From Dehalococcoidia bacterium UBA6495 (GTDB taxonomy: Bacteria; Chloroflexota; Dehalococcoidia; Lucifugimonadales; UBA826): a stretch of 49,723 nucleotides of DNA. The notes under the pieces were generated by a model that was not told the DNA's origin, did no database searches, and saw only the letters and a list, made by a program, of their open reading frames with translations. The position numbers and the translations under genes were made by a program. Each line of letters opens with the position of its first letter. Position 1 is the first letter of the stretch. The stretch covers positions 41,743 through 91,465 of the forward strand of contig DJMH01000101.1 in NCBI GenBank assembly GCA_002435305.1. The letters run 5' to 3'. Below, in pieces: positions 7,400 through 16,729 of this stretch.

Positions 7400-8644
7400 A
7401 TGCAAATAGCTACAACGTCAACAAAAGGGAAGATAGATAAAAATACTTTTTGGGCCCTTGTCGTGTCCGGAGTTTTGTTATTAATTCTTGGGTACACAGT
7501 CTATGCCGGTACTCATGGGGAGGCTGTTTTTTGGTTGGCTGGTATTGCCTTTGGTATAACTGTACAAAGAAGTCGATTTTGTTTCACATCGGCCTTTAGA
7601 GATTTTTTCCTTCTGGGACAGACTAGAATATTAAAAGGGATGTTGGTCGGTCTTGCTGTTTGCACCGTAGGGTTTGTAATGGTGATGAGCACGGTGTCGC
7701 CAAACCCAGGATTTGGAGCCCCTCCGTCCGATGCCAATGTGTTGCCTGTGGGATTGTCTACTTTAATCGCAGGCACCTTATTTGGGATCGGCATGGTTTT
7801 GGCGGGAGGATGTGTATCAGGGTCTCTATATAGGATGGGAGAAGGTTATGTTGGGTCTTGGCTTGCCATAGGGGGAGTTATGGTAGGCCTCTTCCTGCTT
7901 AATAATTCCTGGAATTGGTGGTGGGACAATTTGATTTCATCTGAACCACAGATTTGGATGCCGGCTGAAATTTCCTATACAGGTGCTCTCGTGCTCACCA
8001 CTTTCCTTATGGCAACTTTACTTTACCTTGCTGTTTGGAGGGAAAGAAGGGCTACCGCAGGATTCGTTATGCCAGAAATAAAAAGAAAATCTCAAGAAAA
8101 CAATCCTGCCAATACAACTTCAGAAATAACAGGGTATTTTCGGAACATTTTTAGGAAGGAATGGAGTCCGATTGTAGGCGGGGTAGCCCTAGGAATAATC
8201 AATATATTATTGTTTATCAGGTTTAGGCCTTTAGGGGTTGTTGGAGAAATATCCCGATGGACGACATCTTTAAGCAGTAGCCTGGGACTTCAAGAGTTAC
8301 ATTTGAAGGGTATGGAGGGTTTAGGGGCATGTGCCATGACAGTGGCAGAAGGATCTTGGTTCACCAGTGGATTTTTCCTGAATTTTGGTATTGTCGCTGG
8401 AGCGTTGGCATCAGCTTTGTTTGCCCGTGAGTTCAAATTGAGAATTCCACAAACTCCGATTAGATATGTGCAGTCGATAGTGGGAGGGGTGATTATGGGA
8501 TATGGTGCTGGGCTTGGGTTAGGTTGTACATTGGGGGCTTTCTTTTCGGCCGTTCCATCTTTAGCTCTCAATGGGTGGGTATATGCCGTAGGGCTAGCTG
8601 TAGGAGCCTACCTGGGTGTCCAATGGATCAAAAGGTTTCCTTAG
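7400..8644 (+). CDS. YeeE/YedE family sulfur-compound transporter
   Basis: A membrane protein of 414 residues with about ten hydrophobic segments. It has the conserved cysteine-containing repeats of the YeeE/YedE (sulphur transport) family: SRFCFTSAFRD, LAGGCVSGSLYRMGEG, GACAMTVAEG and LGLGCTLGAFFS. Members such as TsuA move thiosulfate across the membrane by relaying it between cysteines, so uptake of thiosulfate or a related sulfur species is inferred. It is transcribed divergently from tusA-rhodanese, which supports this role. The ATG has a TAGGA ribosome site. Confidence 0.9.
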   Translation: MQIATTSTKGKIDKNTFWALVVSGVLLLILGYTVYAGTHGEAVFWLAGIAFGITVQRSRFCFTSAFRDFFLLGQTRILKGMLVGLAVCTVGFVMVMSTVSPNPGFGAPPSDANVLPVGLSTLIAGTLFGIGMVLAGGCVSGSLYRMGEGYVGSWLAIGGVMVGLFLLNNSWNWWWDNLISSEPQIWMPAEISYTGALVLTTFLMATLLYLAVWRERRATAGFVMPEIKRKSQENNPANTTSEITGYFRNIFRKEWSPIVGGVALGIINILLFIRFRPLGVVGEISRWTTSLSSSLGLQELHLKGMEGLGACAMTVAEGSWFTSGFFLNFGIVAGALASALFAREFKLRIPQTPIRYVQSIVGGVIMGYGAGLGLGCTLGAFFSAVPSLALNGWVYAVGLAVGAYLGVQWIKRFP

Positions 8645-8646
8645 GA

Positions 8647-8877
8647 ATGGGAAAAGCTGAAGAAATTGAGGATGTAACCCATTTACCTATACCGGAACAA
8701 TTATCTCGTGTCGATGACGCAATTACCAAAGCTCAAAACGGGGCTGTGACTGTTCTTTTAACTTCTTCCCACATCGTAGGCACCTACGCTCTTCCAAAAT
8801 CATTGGGGAAAATGATTAAATGCAAAATATCTCCTACAAACGTTCCCACAGAGTGGAGATTAGATATAGGGCCCTAG
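8647..8877 (+). CDS. small hypothetical protein
   Basis: A 76-codon frame beginning two bases after the YeeE stop. It is not hydrophobic, has no cysteine other than one in KCKIS and matches no family I know. The ribosome site is poor (TTAGGA directly before ATG), so it could be translated by coupling to yeeE or might not be real. In-frame codons continue upstream into the yeeE gene, but that part is a shadow of the transporter. Confidence 0.4.
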   Translation: MGKAEEIEDVTHLPIPEQLSRVDDAITKAQNGAVTVLLTSSHIVGTYALPKSLGKMIKCKISPTNVPTEWRLDIGP

Positions 8878-8975
8878 GCCGAAATTTTCCAATGATTAGC
8901 TATTGTTATTCCTTCAATGCCGTGTATCCTTGCGTGGTTAATTGAGGCAAAAATCTTCTAGGAAGGAGGGAAGAC

Positions 8976-9290
8976 ATGTTCTATAGAATATACGCAGGAG
9001 ACGATGGCCAGTCGCACATGGAGGAATATTCTCCACCCGATGATATTCCTGCAACAGGAATCATTTTCCGTCGGCATGAACCTGGAAATTTTATCGACTG
9101 GCATGTCGCCCCTAGAAAGCAATTTATAGTCACTTTAGAAGGTCAAGTCGAAATAGGACTAGGGGATGGGACTGTGTACACCTTGGGCCCTGGAGATATG
9201 ATGCTTGCTGAGGATTTAACAGGGCAAGGCCATACGACAAAGGCAGTGGGCGATACAACCAGAATATCTATCGCTGTACCAGTCGAGTAG
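8976..9290 (+). CDS. cupin-fold small protein
   Basis: A 104-residue single-domain cupin. The pattern HEPGNFIDWHVAPRKQFIVTLEGQVEIGL followed by LGPGDMMLAEDLTGQGHTT matches cupin motifs 1 and 2, with candidate metal ligands in the DWH and GQGH segments. The role is unknown. It has a very strong AAGGAGG ribosome site and is followed, after 19 bases, by an LLM-class monooxygenase, so the two are probably one operon and the cupin may act in the same catabolic step. Confidence 0.8.
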   Translation: MFYRIYAGDDGQSHMEEYSPPDDIPATGIIFRRHEPGNFIDWHVAPRKQFIVTLEGQVEIGLGDGTVYTLGPGDMMLAEDLTGQGHTTKAVGDTTRISIAVPVE

Positions 9291-9309
9291 TTTCCAGGAG
9301 TTAAGTAAT

Positions 9310-10362
9310 TTGAAATTTGGAGTATTTTGGCAAGTTCCTGGATATGAAGGTTCAAGTGTAGAGCGTCGGCATTGGGAAACTATAGAAGAGTTGATATTGG
9401 CGGAGAAACTGGGTTTCATTGAAGGCTGGTTGGCAGAAGCACCTTTTTATCCGACCAGACCCATGTCTGAACCATTATTAGTTGTAGCGGCGGCAGCACA
9501 GCTTACAAAAAAGATTCGGTTCGGTACTTTGGCGACTCAAGTTCCAATGCATCATCCGTTAAATTTAGCTACTGAAGTGGCAACTTGCGACATATTGACT
9601 CAGGGAAGATTGGATTTGTGTATAGGTGGGAGATGGGGTGGTCCGTCCAGCCAGGTAATGGGTGTTTCTTCAGAAATAGACGGTGACGAAAGCAGAGCAA
9701 TGGTTGCCGAATATTCTAATGTCCTAAAGAATGCTTGGACTGAAGGCAGGCTAAATTTCAAGGGAGACTATTGGACTTTCGATGATGTGCCAGTCCTTCC
9801 AAAGCCAATACAAGGTCCATATCCACCGCTTTTAATGGCGGCAAATAGTGATGGGTCCTTCAAGTTTGCTGCACAAAATGGGTTGGGTGTAGTTGGGATA
9901 ACTTTAAGCCAAACGGTTTCTAATTTGAGTTCACATATAAAAACTTTTAAAGCCAATATCAATGGAGATGTGGCAAATGGTAACCCTCAACCGTTTCATG
10001 TTGTAGTTTCTCTTTTTGTGGCTGAAACTCGGGAAAAAGCGCATGAAATGATGCGAAAAAACTGGCTTGATAGTGACGTCATTGGTGATGGTCCTCCAGT
10101 GCATTCTTCAGCTATCGGTGGGGGTCGCCATGATTTTTCATCGGGTGCTGGCGGCTGGGGGACTTGGGATTTTGCAACCGCAGTTGAACGTTGTATTTAT
10201 GATAGTCCGACTGGGTGCATAGAGAAATTGAGGGAATTGGAGACCAGTATTCCTGGAATAGATCAATGCATATTGGAATTTAATAGGAGAGGAAGGAATA
10301 CCACGGAAGTGGTTCAAAATTCCATGAAATTGTTTAGTGAAAAAGTGATGCCACACCTTTGA
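9310..10362 (+). CDS. LLM class flavin-dependent oxidoreductase
   Basis: The 350-residue protein belongs to the bacterial luciferase-like monooxygenases (TIM barrel, reduced FMN or F420). Features include the VAAAAQLTKKIRFGTLATQVPMHHPLNLATEVATCDILTQGRLDLCIG stretch, spanning about residues 58-105, which is the family core. The start is TTG at 9310 with AGGAG eight bases before. It is only distantly similar to the second LLM enzyme at 19770. Flavin-dependent monooxygenase expansion is a known trait of SAR202 bacteria and is linked to oxidation of recalcitrant organic matter; the actual substrate is unknown. Confidence 0.9.
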   Translation: MKFGVFWQVPGYEGSSVERRHWETIEELILAEKLGFIEGWLAEAPFYPTRPMSEPLLVVAAAAQLTKKIRFGTLATQVPMHHPLNLATEVATCDILTQGRLDLCIGGRWGGPSSQVMGVSSEIDGDESRAMVAEYSNVLKNAWTEGRLNFKGDYWTFDDVPVLPKPIQGPYPPLLMAANSDGSFKFAAQNGLGVVGITLSQTVSNLSSHIKTFKANINGDVANGNPQPFHVVVSLFVAETREKAHEMMRKNWLDSDVIGDGPPVHSSAIGGGRHDFSSGAGGWGTWDFATAVERCIYDSPTGCIEKLRELETSIPGIDQCILEFNRRGRNTTEVVQNSMKLFSEKVMPHL

Positions 10363-10521
10363 GAATATGTCCACAGTTTACAAAGGTTTAACAGTTATGA
10401 GGCCCACGACCCTGAATTGAAGCATAGACTTGTGCTTGCATACCTAATGACAAATAAATGGCGCGTTAATTTTGTCAAAAATGATTGATAGACTGGAGTT
10501 TAAATCGAAGGAGAATCTCTT

Positions 10522-11718
10522 ATGCGGTTCAAGTTATTGCCTTGTGTATTGGTTTTACTTTTCACTTTAGGAGCTTGCTCTAGTAGCGGTGATATTGATA
10601 GTGATTCGTTCAAGTTGGGTTTGATATTGGTTGGGCCACAGAATGATCATGGCTGGTCTCAAGCGCACTTCGAGGGTGCCTCATATGCCGTTAATAAGAC
10701 AGGAGGGGAACTGATAACAATTGACAAAGTCAACCCTGCTGATTCCCCGAATGTAACAGTCCCTCAAATTGTGGACGACATGATCTCACAAGGTGCTAAT
10801 CTGATTGTGGCGACATCCGACGATATGAAAGATGGGGTTTTGGAGGCTGCTGCAGCCCACCCAGATACTCCAATGATATGGGCTTCAGGTGATACAGCTT
10901 GGTCAGACGGAGAGGATTATCGTAGTGACTTGAAAAGTTTGGGTAATGTGATGGGTAAAATGGAATACGGAAAGATGATTGCCGGATGTGCTGCTGCACT
11001 CCAATCTGATACTGGTAATATTTCGTATCTTGGGCCTTTGATTAACGCTGAAACCCGACGATTGGTCAGTTCTACCTATTTGGGAGCAAAATATTGTTGG
11101 GAAACTGTGAAAGGGAAAAGCGTTTCTGATCTGAAATTCAAAGTCACCTGGATAGGATTTTGGTTCAATATTCCAGGTGTAACACAAGACCCGACTGTTG
11201 TGGTCAATGACTTCATTGCGTCGGGCTCAGACGTAATAATATCTGGGATAGATACTACAGAAGCCATTGTAGTTGCTGGTCAGGCAGCTGATTCAGGTAA
11301 AGCAGTATGGGCTATACCATATGACTATGAAGGGGCGTGTTCAGAGGCCGCTGCAGTATGTTTGGGAGTGCCTTACTTCAATTGGGGGCCTTCCTATCAC
11401 AAGATAGCTAAAACAGTAATTGACGGGAATTTCAAAGCATCGTTTGAATGGATAGGCCCAGATTGGGATGATATGAACAACCACGACTCCAGCGCTATAG
11501 GGTTCATGAAAGGTGATGGGCTAACATCAGATAATTCGAAATCTTTGGATGAGTTCATAGAAAAATTGGCCAAAGGAGATCTAAACCTTTGGAAAGGTCC
11601 GCTAAATTACCAAGACGGATCAGCCTTCTTGCCTGATGGCAAAGAGGCCTCTGATAAGGATATTTGGTACCTCTCTATGTTGCTTGAAGGGATTGAAGGG
11701 GCATCAACAACCGAATAA
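10522..11718 (+). CDS. BMP family ABC transporter substrate-binding lipoprotein
   Basis: A 398-residue binding protein with a lipoprotein signal (lipobox LGAC, cysteine at about residue 20) and the PnrA/BMP fold signature LGLILVGPQNDHGWSQAHFEGA near residues 33-54. BMP proteins bind purine or other nucleosides. It is the first gene of a complete transporter operon: binding protein, double ATPase, two permeases and a phosphoribosyltransferase. The ATG has a GAAGGAGA ribosome site. No purine riboswitch could be recognised in the 159-base upstream gap. Confidence 0.92.
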   Translation: MRFKLLPCVLVLLFTLGACSSSGDIDSDSFKLGLILVGPQNDHGWSQAHFEGASYAVNKTGGELITIDKVNPADSPNVTVPQIVDDMISQGANLIVATSDDMKDGVLEAAAAHPDTPMIWASGDTAWSDGEDYRSDLKSLGNVMGKMEYGKMIAGCAAALQSDTGNISYLGPLINAETRRLVSSTYLGAKYCWETVKGKSVSDLKFKVTWIGFWFNIPGVTQDPTVVVNDFIASGSDVIISGIDTTEAIVVAGQAADSGKAVWAIPYDYEGACSEAAAVCLGVPYFNWGPSYHKIAKTVIDGNFKASFEWIGPDWDDMNNHDSSAIGFMKGDGLTSDNSKSLDEFIEKLAKGDLNLWKGPLNYQDGSAFLPDGKEASDKDIWYLSMLLEGIEGASTTE

Positions 11719-11738
11719 ATAGAAACTAGGTAGACTTC

Positions 11739-13199
11739 ATGTCTTTGAAGTTACTCAATATAAGAAAAAGTTTTGGAACCATCTTAGCTAATGACGATAT
11801 ATCCGTTGAAATAGGCCAAGGTGAAATTCACGGATTGCTTGGTGAAAATGGAGCTGGTAAGTCTACCTTAGTCAATATAATCTCAGGCTCTCTAACAAGT
11901 GATTCAGGGACAATCTCACTTGACGGCAAATATCTGGATATGTCGTCCCCTTCGGACGCCATAGAGGCTGGTATCGGCATATTGCATCAGGAACCACTGG
12001 TGTTTCTCCCATTCTCAATTGTTGACAATTTTCTTGCTGGATTACCCAAATCGCGTGATTTTGACAGGAAACTTCTACAGGACGATGTACGGAAAATATC
12101 CCAAGAATACGGATTTGACTTAGATCCGAATGCCCTTGCTTCAAATCTAACCGTGGGGGAAAGACAACAGTTGGAAATAGCTAGGTTACTCTGGATGGGC
12201 GCCAGGGTTTTGATTTTAGATGAACCTACCACGGCTATTTCAGAGACTCAACGGGAAAATTTGTTTACCACTATAAAACTTCTTGCTGCAAACGGGATGT
12301 CTGTCATTTTTGTTTCGCATAAGTTGGATGAAATTCAATCAATTTGTGATCGAGTGACTGTTTTGAGAAAAGGATCGTTGATTGATACTCCGACACTACC
12401 CTGTCCTACCTCCGAGTTGGTCAATCTTATGTTCGGTGAATACACACAAGACATCCCGCAAAATCAATCTGTTATAGGTGAAAATTTACTTGTTTTGGAT
12501 GGTATTTGTGTAAAAGATGCAAACTCAGTAATCGAAGAGGTACATTGTAAATTTTCTGAAGGTGAAATCATTGGATTAGCTGGGTTAGAAGGTGCAGGTC
12601 AGCGTATTTTGTTGAGAGGCATAGCAGGATTAACAAAATGCTACAGGGGACGCATATTTTTCAAAGAGAAAGAAATAACAAATCAGTCCTATAAATGGTA
12701 CATGGAAAACGGGTTCCATTATCTCCCCGCTGACCGAGAAGGGGAAGGCTTAATTCAAGGGTTGACTATTACTGAGCACTTTGCATTAGCTGGAAACCAG
12801 AGTCAGACAATAGATTGGAATAAAGCCGCTCAATTAGCTGAAGATAAATTGCGGGAATACTCTATCAGGGGGACTGTTACGTCAAAGCCTGAAGACCTGT
12901 CAGGAGGGAATCAACAAAGACTTCTGCTAGCCTTGATGCCAGACAATTTGTCGGTTTTATCGATGGAACACCCTACCAGGGGCTTAGATATAGAATCTGC
13001 GGAATGGATTTGGAAAGAACTTTTAGAGCGCTCTAAAAACGGGACCACCATAATATTTTCCTCTTCCGACATAGATGAATTAATTAATTTCTCTGATCGC
13101 ATTTTGGTTTGTTTTTCAGGCACGATTATTGGAAATCTTTTATCCAAAGAAACAACCCCGTATGAAATTGGTTCGTTAATCGGTGGCATCCATTCATGA
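11739..13199 (+). CDS. ABC transporter ATPase with two nucleotide-binding domains (nucleoside import)
   Basis: The 486-residue protein is a duplicated ABC ATPase as in RbsA/MglA and NupA/YufO. The first domain has Walker A GENGAGKST (35-43), signature LTVGERQQ and Walker B LILDEPTT. The second has a degenerate P-loop (GLEGAGQR, without lysine), signature LSGGNQQ and a PTRGLD motif, as is normal for this subfamily. It energises the two permeases encoded next; the permease start overlaps its stop by four bases (ATGA). Confidence 0.93.
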   Translation: MSLKLLNIRKSFGTILANDDISVEIGQGEIHGLLGENGAGKSTLVNIISGSLTSDSGTISLDGKYLDMSSPSDAIEAGIGILHQEPLVFLPFSIVDNFLAGLPKSRDFDRKLLQDDVRKISQEYGFDLDPNALASNLTVGERQQLEIARLLWMGARVLILDEPTTAISETQRENLFTTIKLLAANGMSVIFVSHKLDEIQSICDRVTVLRKGSLIDTPTLPCPTSELVNLMFGEYTQDIPQNQSVIGENLLVLDGICVKDANSVIEEVHCKFSEGEIIGLAGLEGAGQRILLRGIAGLTKCYRGRIFFKEKEITNQSYKWYMENGFHYLPADREGEGLIQGLTITEHFALAGNQSQTIDWNKAAQLAEDKLREYSIRGTVTSKPEDLSGGNQQRLLLALMPDNLSVLSMEHPTRGLDIESAEWIWKELLERSKNGTTIIFSSSDIDELINFSDRILVCFSGTIIGNLLSKETTPYEIGSLIGGIHS

Positions 13200-14242
13200 A
13201 AGGGTTTACCGGTCCAATTTACTCCTATTTAGCGGCTGTATTGGTCTCTATGGTATTGGTGTCCCTTCTTTTGGCCTTATTTAGGATCCCTATTTTTGAG
13301 ACTTATACCCTTCTGATCACAGGATCTTTGGGTTCAATGACCAAGTTAGGTGACACATTGATGGTTAGCGTGCCACTAATCATAGCTTCTGCTTCGTTAG
13401 TCATAACTTTTAAGGCTGGCCTCTGGAACATAGGGGTAGAGGGGCAAATAATAGCCGGGGCAGTGGCTGCTTCCTTTATCGCTAGAGAATTGCAGATGCC
13501 GACCCAAATTTTGTTGCCGGCAATGATTGGTGCTGGATTTCTCGGAGGTGCTTTCTGGGGGCTTCTTGTAGGATTGCTAAAAATTAGAGGAGGGGTCAAC
13601 GAGATTTTTGGTGGCCTCGGGTTAGATTTTGTTGCAACAGGCCTTGTAGTTTATCTTGTAATTGGTCCTTGGAGCCGGAAGGGAATAGCCTCCACCAGTG
13701 GAACAGAACCGTTTCACGAAAATGCTTGGTTTCCCACCGTTGAAGGGTTTAGGCTGTCACCGCTAGCAGTATCAGTATCCCTGTTGGTTGTACTCATGGT
13801 GATATTTGTTTTCAATCGGACTCAATTTGGGCTTAAGTTAAGGTCAATAGGATTGAATCCCAATTCGAGTTACAGGTTTGGGATACCCACATCCAGATAC
13901 ATTTTGACCGCACTTGTATTGGGGGGTGCTGTCGCCGGCTTAGCGGGAGTAACACAAGTAGCATCGATACACCATCGGCTAGTTCCTTCTATCTCTGGTG
14001 GGTATGGATTCTTAGGTATTCTCGTGGTTCTCCTGGCCGGCTATAGGCCTTTTTTGGTAATACCCATAGCATTCTTTTTCTCTATGATTGCCATCGGCAG
14101 TATTCAATGGCAACTGAGATTAGGTCTACACTCTTCTTTGGGCGGGGTGTTTCAGGGAACATTGGTCCTCTCAGTAGTATTGATAAGTGCAATGAGACTC
14201 CTTCGCCAAAGAAGAGAAAAACATGTTAAGACAGAGGAATAG
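13196..14242 (+). CDS. ABC transporter permease, nucleoside-type (NupB/YufP-like)
   Basis: An integral membrane protein of 348 residues with a BPD_transp_2-type core (WNIGVEGQIIAGAVAA, then NEIFGGLGLDF). The motif GxEGQ after LWNIG is typical of the BMP-linked permeases. The C-terminus is basic (RQRREKH) and cytoplasmic. It overlaps the ATPase gene by four bases and the next permease begins immediately after its TAG, which argues for translational coupling. Confidence 0.92.
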   Translation: MKGFTGPIYSYLAAVLVSMVLVSLLLALFRIPIFETYTLLITGSLGSMTKLGDTLMVSVPLIIASASLVITFKAGLWNIGVEGQIIAGAVAASFIARELQMPTQILLPAMIGAGFLGGAFWGLLVGLLKIRGGVNEIFGGLGLDFVATGLVVYLVIGPWSRKGIASTSGTEPFHENAWFPTVEGFRLSPLAVSVSLLVVLMVIFVFNRTQFGLKLRSIGLNPNSSYRFGIPTSRYILTALVLGGAVAGLAGVTQVASIHHRLVPSISGGYGFLGILVVLLAGYRPFLVIPIAFFFSMIAIGSIQWQLRLGLHSSLGGVFQGTLVLSVVLISAMRLLRQRREKHVKTEE

Positions 14243-15187
14243 ATGAATCCAGAGACCCTGGCCATTGTGATTAGTTACGCGACACCTCTGGTATTCGCTG
14301 TGATAGGAGAAACTATCACAGAAAAAGCGGGCGTGGTAAATTTATCCTTAGACGGGAGCATGCTCCTTTCAGCTATGACCGGTTTTGCAGTCTCTTTTAC
14401 TACTGGAAATGTTGTACTGGGTTTAATGGCAGGGGGATTAATTTCCAGTAATATAGCTCTTGTTATCGCATTTTCTTCCATACGATTGCGACTAAATCAG
14501 ATAGCAGTAGGCATAGTGTTGACCTTATTTGCCGCGAAACTATCGGCCTTTTTAGGACAAGATTTTGTAAGAAAACCAGGACCTTCGGTTCAGGATTTAC
14601 ATATTCCAGTATTGGGAGACATACCGGGTATCGGACCTATACTATTCCAACAAAACTTACTCGTTTATTCCAGTTACATACTTGTTGGATTTTTCTTCTG
14701 GTTTATTTTCTATACAAGACAGGGATTGAATTTACAGGCTGTTGGAGAAAGACCGGAGGCAGCGTATGCAAGGGGCATAGACGTTAATAAATTGAGGTAT
14801 TTTTACACCGCGTTGGGCGGATTTCTGGTGGGATTGGGTGGAGCTGCTTTTTCTTTAGATGTGAAACTTGGTTGGTCAGATGGGCACATCGCCAATTTTG
14901 GCTGGATAGCATTGGCCATTGTTATTTTTGGAGGGTGGCATCCCATAAGGGCTGCATTGGGATGTTATTTGTTTGGTCTTTTGCAGTTGGTAGCTCTTAA
15001 ATTACAGCCGCTTTTCCCTCAACTGTCACAAGTCCTACCCATAATTCCGTTTCCCCTGATGATTATGACTCTGGTATTTATCAACCATAGAAAAATTCAA
15101 TATCTGATTCTAAGAAATAATGTATTCGGTCGATTTATTACTGGTAGGGCCCCTTCGGCATTAGGAGAATCATTTCAACGGCTTTAG
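14243..15187 (+). CDS. ABC transporter permease, nucleoside-type (NupC/YufQ-like)
   Basis: The second transmembrane subunit, 314 residues, with the family motif GETITEKAGVVNLSLDGSM near the N-terminus and the later AVGERPEAAYARGIDV segment. It forms the channel with the permease encoded just upstream. The ATG abuts the TAG of the previous gene with no gap. Confidence 0.92.
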   Translation: MNPETLAIVISYATPLVFAVIGETITEKAGVVNLSLDGSMLLSAMTGFAVSFTTGNVVLGLMAGGLISSNIALVIAFSSIRLRLNQIAVGIVLTLFAAKLSAFLGQDFVRKPGPSVQDLHIPVLGDIPGIGPILFQQNLLVYSSYILVGFFFWFIFYTRQGLNLQAVGERPEAAYARGIDVNKLRYFYTALGGFLVGLGGAAFSLDVKLGWSDGHIANFGWIALAIVIFGGWHPIRAALGCYLFGLLQLVALKLQPLFPQLSQVLPIIPFPLMIMTLVFINHRKIQYLILRNNVFGRFITGRAPSALGESFQRL

Positions 15188-15238
15188 AGGTTGGAAGTTG
15201 TAATTGACACATAAAAACGACTTATATAGGAGAGTAAA

Positions 15239-15802
15239 TTGGGCCGAAATGTAGATCTTGAACTGGATGGTTTAGAAATACTGTACTCCAAATATGAGGT
15301 ATTATCGGTGGTTGCTTCTTTGGCTCGAGCAATAGCTGGTTATTACGACAAAATTCATACCGTCAATGTAGTGCCAGTGATGACAGGAGGAATGCAGTTC
15401 TCAGCCTCCCTGTTGTCAGAATTGGAGAAGTTACGACCTGGAAAATGGTTAGTGTCTCCAATATTTGCATCAGCTTATTTAAGCGATGAAGTTTTGACCG
15501 AACCTACAATAGAATTCCCCAAAACCTTTGACGAACGGGTTGATTTTGAAGCACCAACGGTGGTAGTGGATGACTTACTGGATACTGGTACTACAATGAT
15601 GAAATTAATGAAAGCTATTCAGTTGAAGGGGCTCCAAAGAGTGGATTTAGCTGTGCTGATAGATCGCCAAAGAGATCGGCCTAAGGAAATAATTCCTCGT
15701 TTTTGCGGATTTCAACTTAAGAGTGACCGATGGCTGGTTGGGTTTGGGATGGATAGCGAGCAGAGATATAGAGGTCTTGAAGCGATATATGTTCAGGTAT
15801 AA
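15239..15802 (+). CDS. phosphoribosyltransferase, hypoxanthine/purine type
   Basis: A 187-residue type I phosphoribosyltransferase. It has the PRPP-binding motif VVVDDLLDTGTT at about residues 108-119 and the upstream segment VVPVMTGGMQFSASLL like the Hpt/Gpt family. It would join a free purine base with PRPP to give the nucleotide. Lying 51 bases after a nucleoside transporter operon, it probably completes an uptake-and-salvage unit. The start is TTG with AGGAGAG six bases before. Hypoxanthine is the most likely base, but guanine or xanthine cannot be excluded. Confidence 0.85.
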   Translation: MGRNVDLELDGLEILYSKYEVLSVVASLARAIAGYYDKIHTVNVVPVMTGGMQFSASLLSELEKLRPGKWLVSPIFASAYLSDEVLTEPTIEFPKTFDERVDFEAPTVVVDDLLDTGTTMMKLMKAIQLKGLQRVDLAVLIDRQRDRPKEIIPRFCGFQLKSDRWLVGFGMDSEQRYRGLEAIYVQV

Positions 15803-15946
15803 AGAACTAAGATTCTATTCCTTGAGCTACGTGCTTTTTGAACAGCAACAGATTTCTAATGGTGCTTTCCGTTGATTTTGGAATTTTATGATTGATCCAT
15901 TTTAAAATGCACTCATATCGAAACGGTTAATAAAAAAGGAGGACTC

Positions 15947-16714
15947 ATGCCCTTAGATTCTTTTAATTTATCTGGCAAGGTGGCTTTGGTGACTGGCGGT
16001 AACAGTGGAATTGGTTTGGGGATGGCAAAAGGTTTAGCTGAATCTGGAGCGGATGTCTGTATATGGGGAACGAATATTGAGAAAAATGAAAGATCTCAAA
16101 AAGAATTGAGTTCCATTGGAATCAAATCCCACGCAATCAAATGTGACGTGTCTTCAGAGGATCAAGTTGAAACGTCTTTTCAGGAAACTCTGGATATTTT
16201 TGGGAAAGTTGATTCCTGTTTCGCCAACGCTGGTGCTGGCGGCGGAGCTCCATTTCATGAATTTCCAACTGATCTTTGGCGTAAGGTTATGGGGATTAAC
16301 CTCGATGGTACCTTTTTCACATTCAGGGCTGCATCAAAGCACATGATCGAAAGAGGGGAAGGAGGTAGACTTGTTGGTACCTCTAGTACTTCTGCTATTC
16401 ATGGGGCTGCGAGAAACGAGGCCTATGCATCTACCAAAGGAGCAATGCTAGCTATGGTTAGAGGACTGGCAGTTGAAATGGCACGCTATGGTATTACTGC
16501 GAATTCCATTATTCCTGGCTGGATTGAAACCGCTATGACTTCAGCTCGGGTCGGGGATGAGAGGTTTGAAGATAGGGTTATGAAAAGGGTTCCTATTAGA
16601 AGATGGGGCACTCCTGAAGATTTTGCTGGAATCGCGGTTTATTTGGCTAGTGACGCCTCGTCTTATCAAACTGGCGAAGAATTTGTGGTTGATGGTGGAT
16701 ATACAAGATTTTAA
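15947..16714 (+). CDS. SDR family oxidoreductase
   Basis: A 255-residue classical SDR with TGGNSGIG (residues 16-23), CDV and ANAG segments, catalytic serine in GTSSTSA, YASTK as YxxxK, and the C-terminal YQTGEEFVVDGG tail. It resembles gluconate 5-dehydrogenase or FabG-like enzymes; substrate unknown. It has a perfect AAGGAGG ribosome site and is followed after 15 bases by another SDR, forming a tandem pair that is clearly diverged rather than recently duplicated. Confidence 0.9.
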   Translation: MPLDSFNLSGKVALVTGGNSGIGLGMAKGLAESGADVCIWGTNIEKNERSQKELSSIGIKSHAIKCDVSSEDQVETSFQETLDIFGKVDSCFANAGAGGGAPFHEFPTDLWRKVMGINLDGTFFTFRAASKHMIERGEGGRLVGTSSTSAIHGAARNEAYASTKGAMLAMVRGLAVEMARYGITANSIIPGWIETAMTSARVGDERFEDRVMKRVPIRRWGTPEDFAGIAVYLASDASSYQTGEEFVVDGGYTRF

Positions 16715-16729
16715 TTTAAGAGGTATTTC

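Noticed and set aside
10363..10521. Purine riboswitch before the nucleoside transporter operon
   Set aside because: The gap was read for the conserved purine-aptamer loops and none could be recognised; promoter candidates are also weak.
15898..15909. Perfect 12-base palindrome CATTTTAAAATG before the SDR gene at 15947
   Set aside because: It is AT-only except for the ends and short enough to arise by chance; no second copy was noticed nearby.
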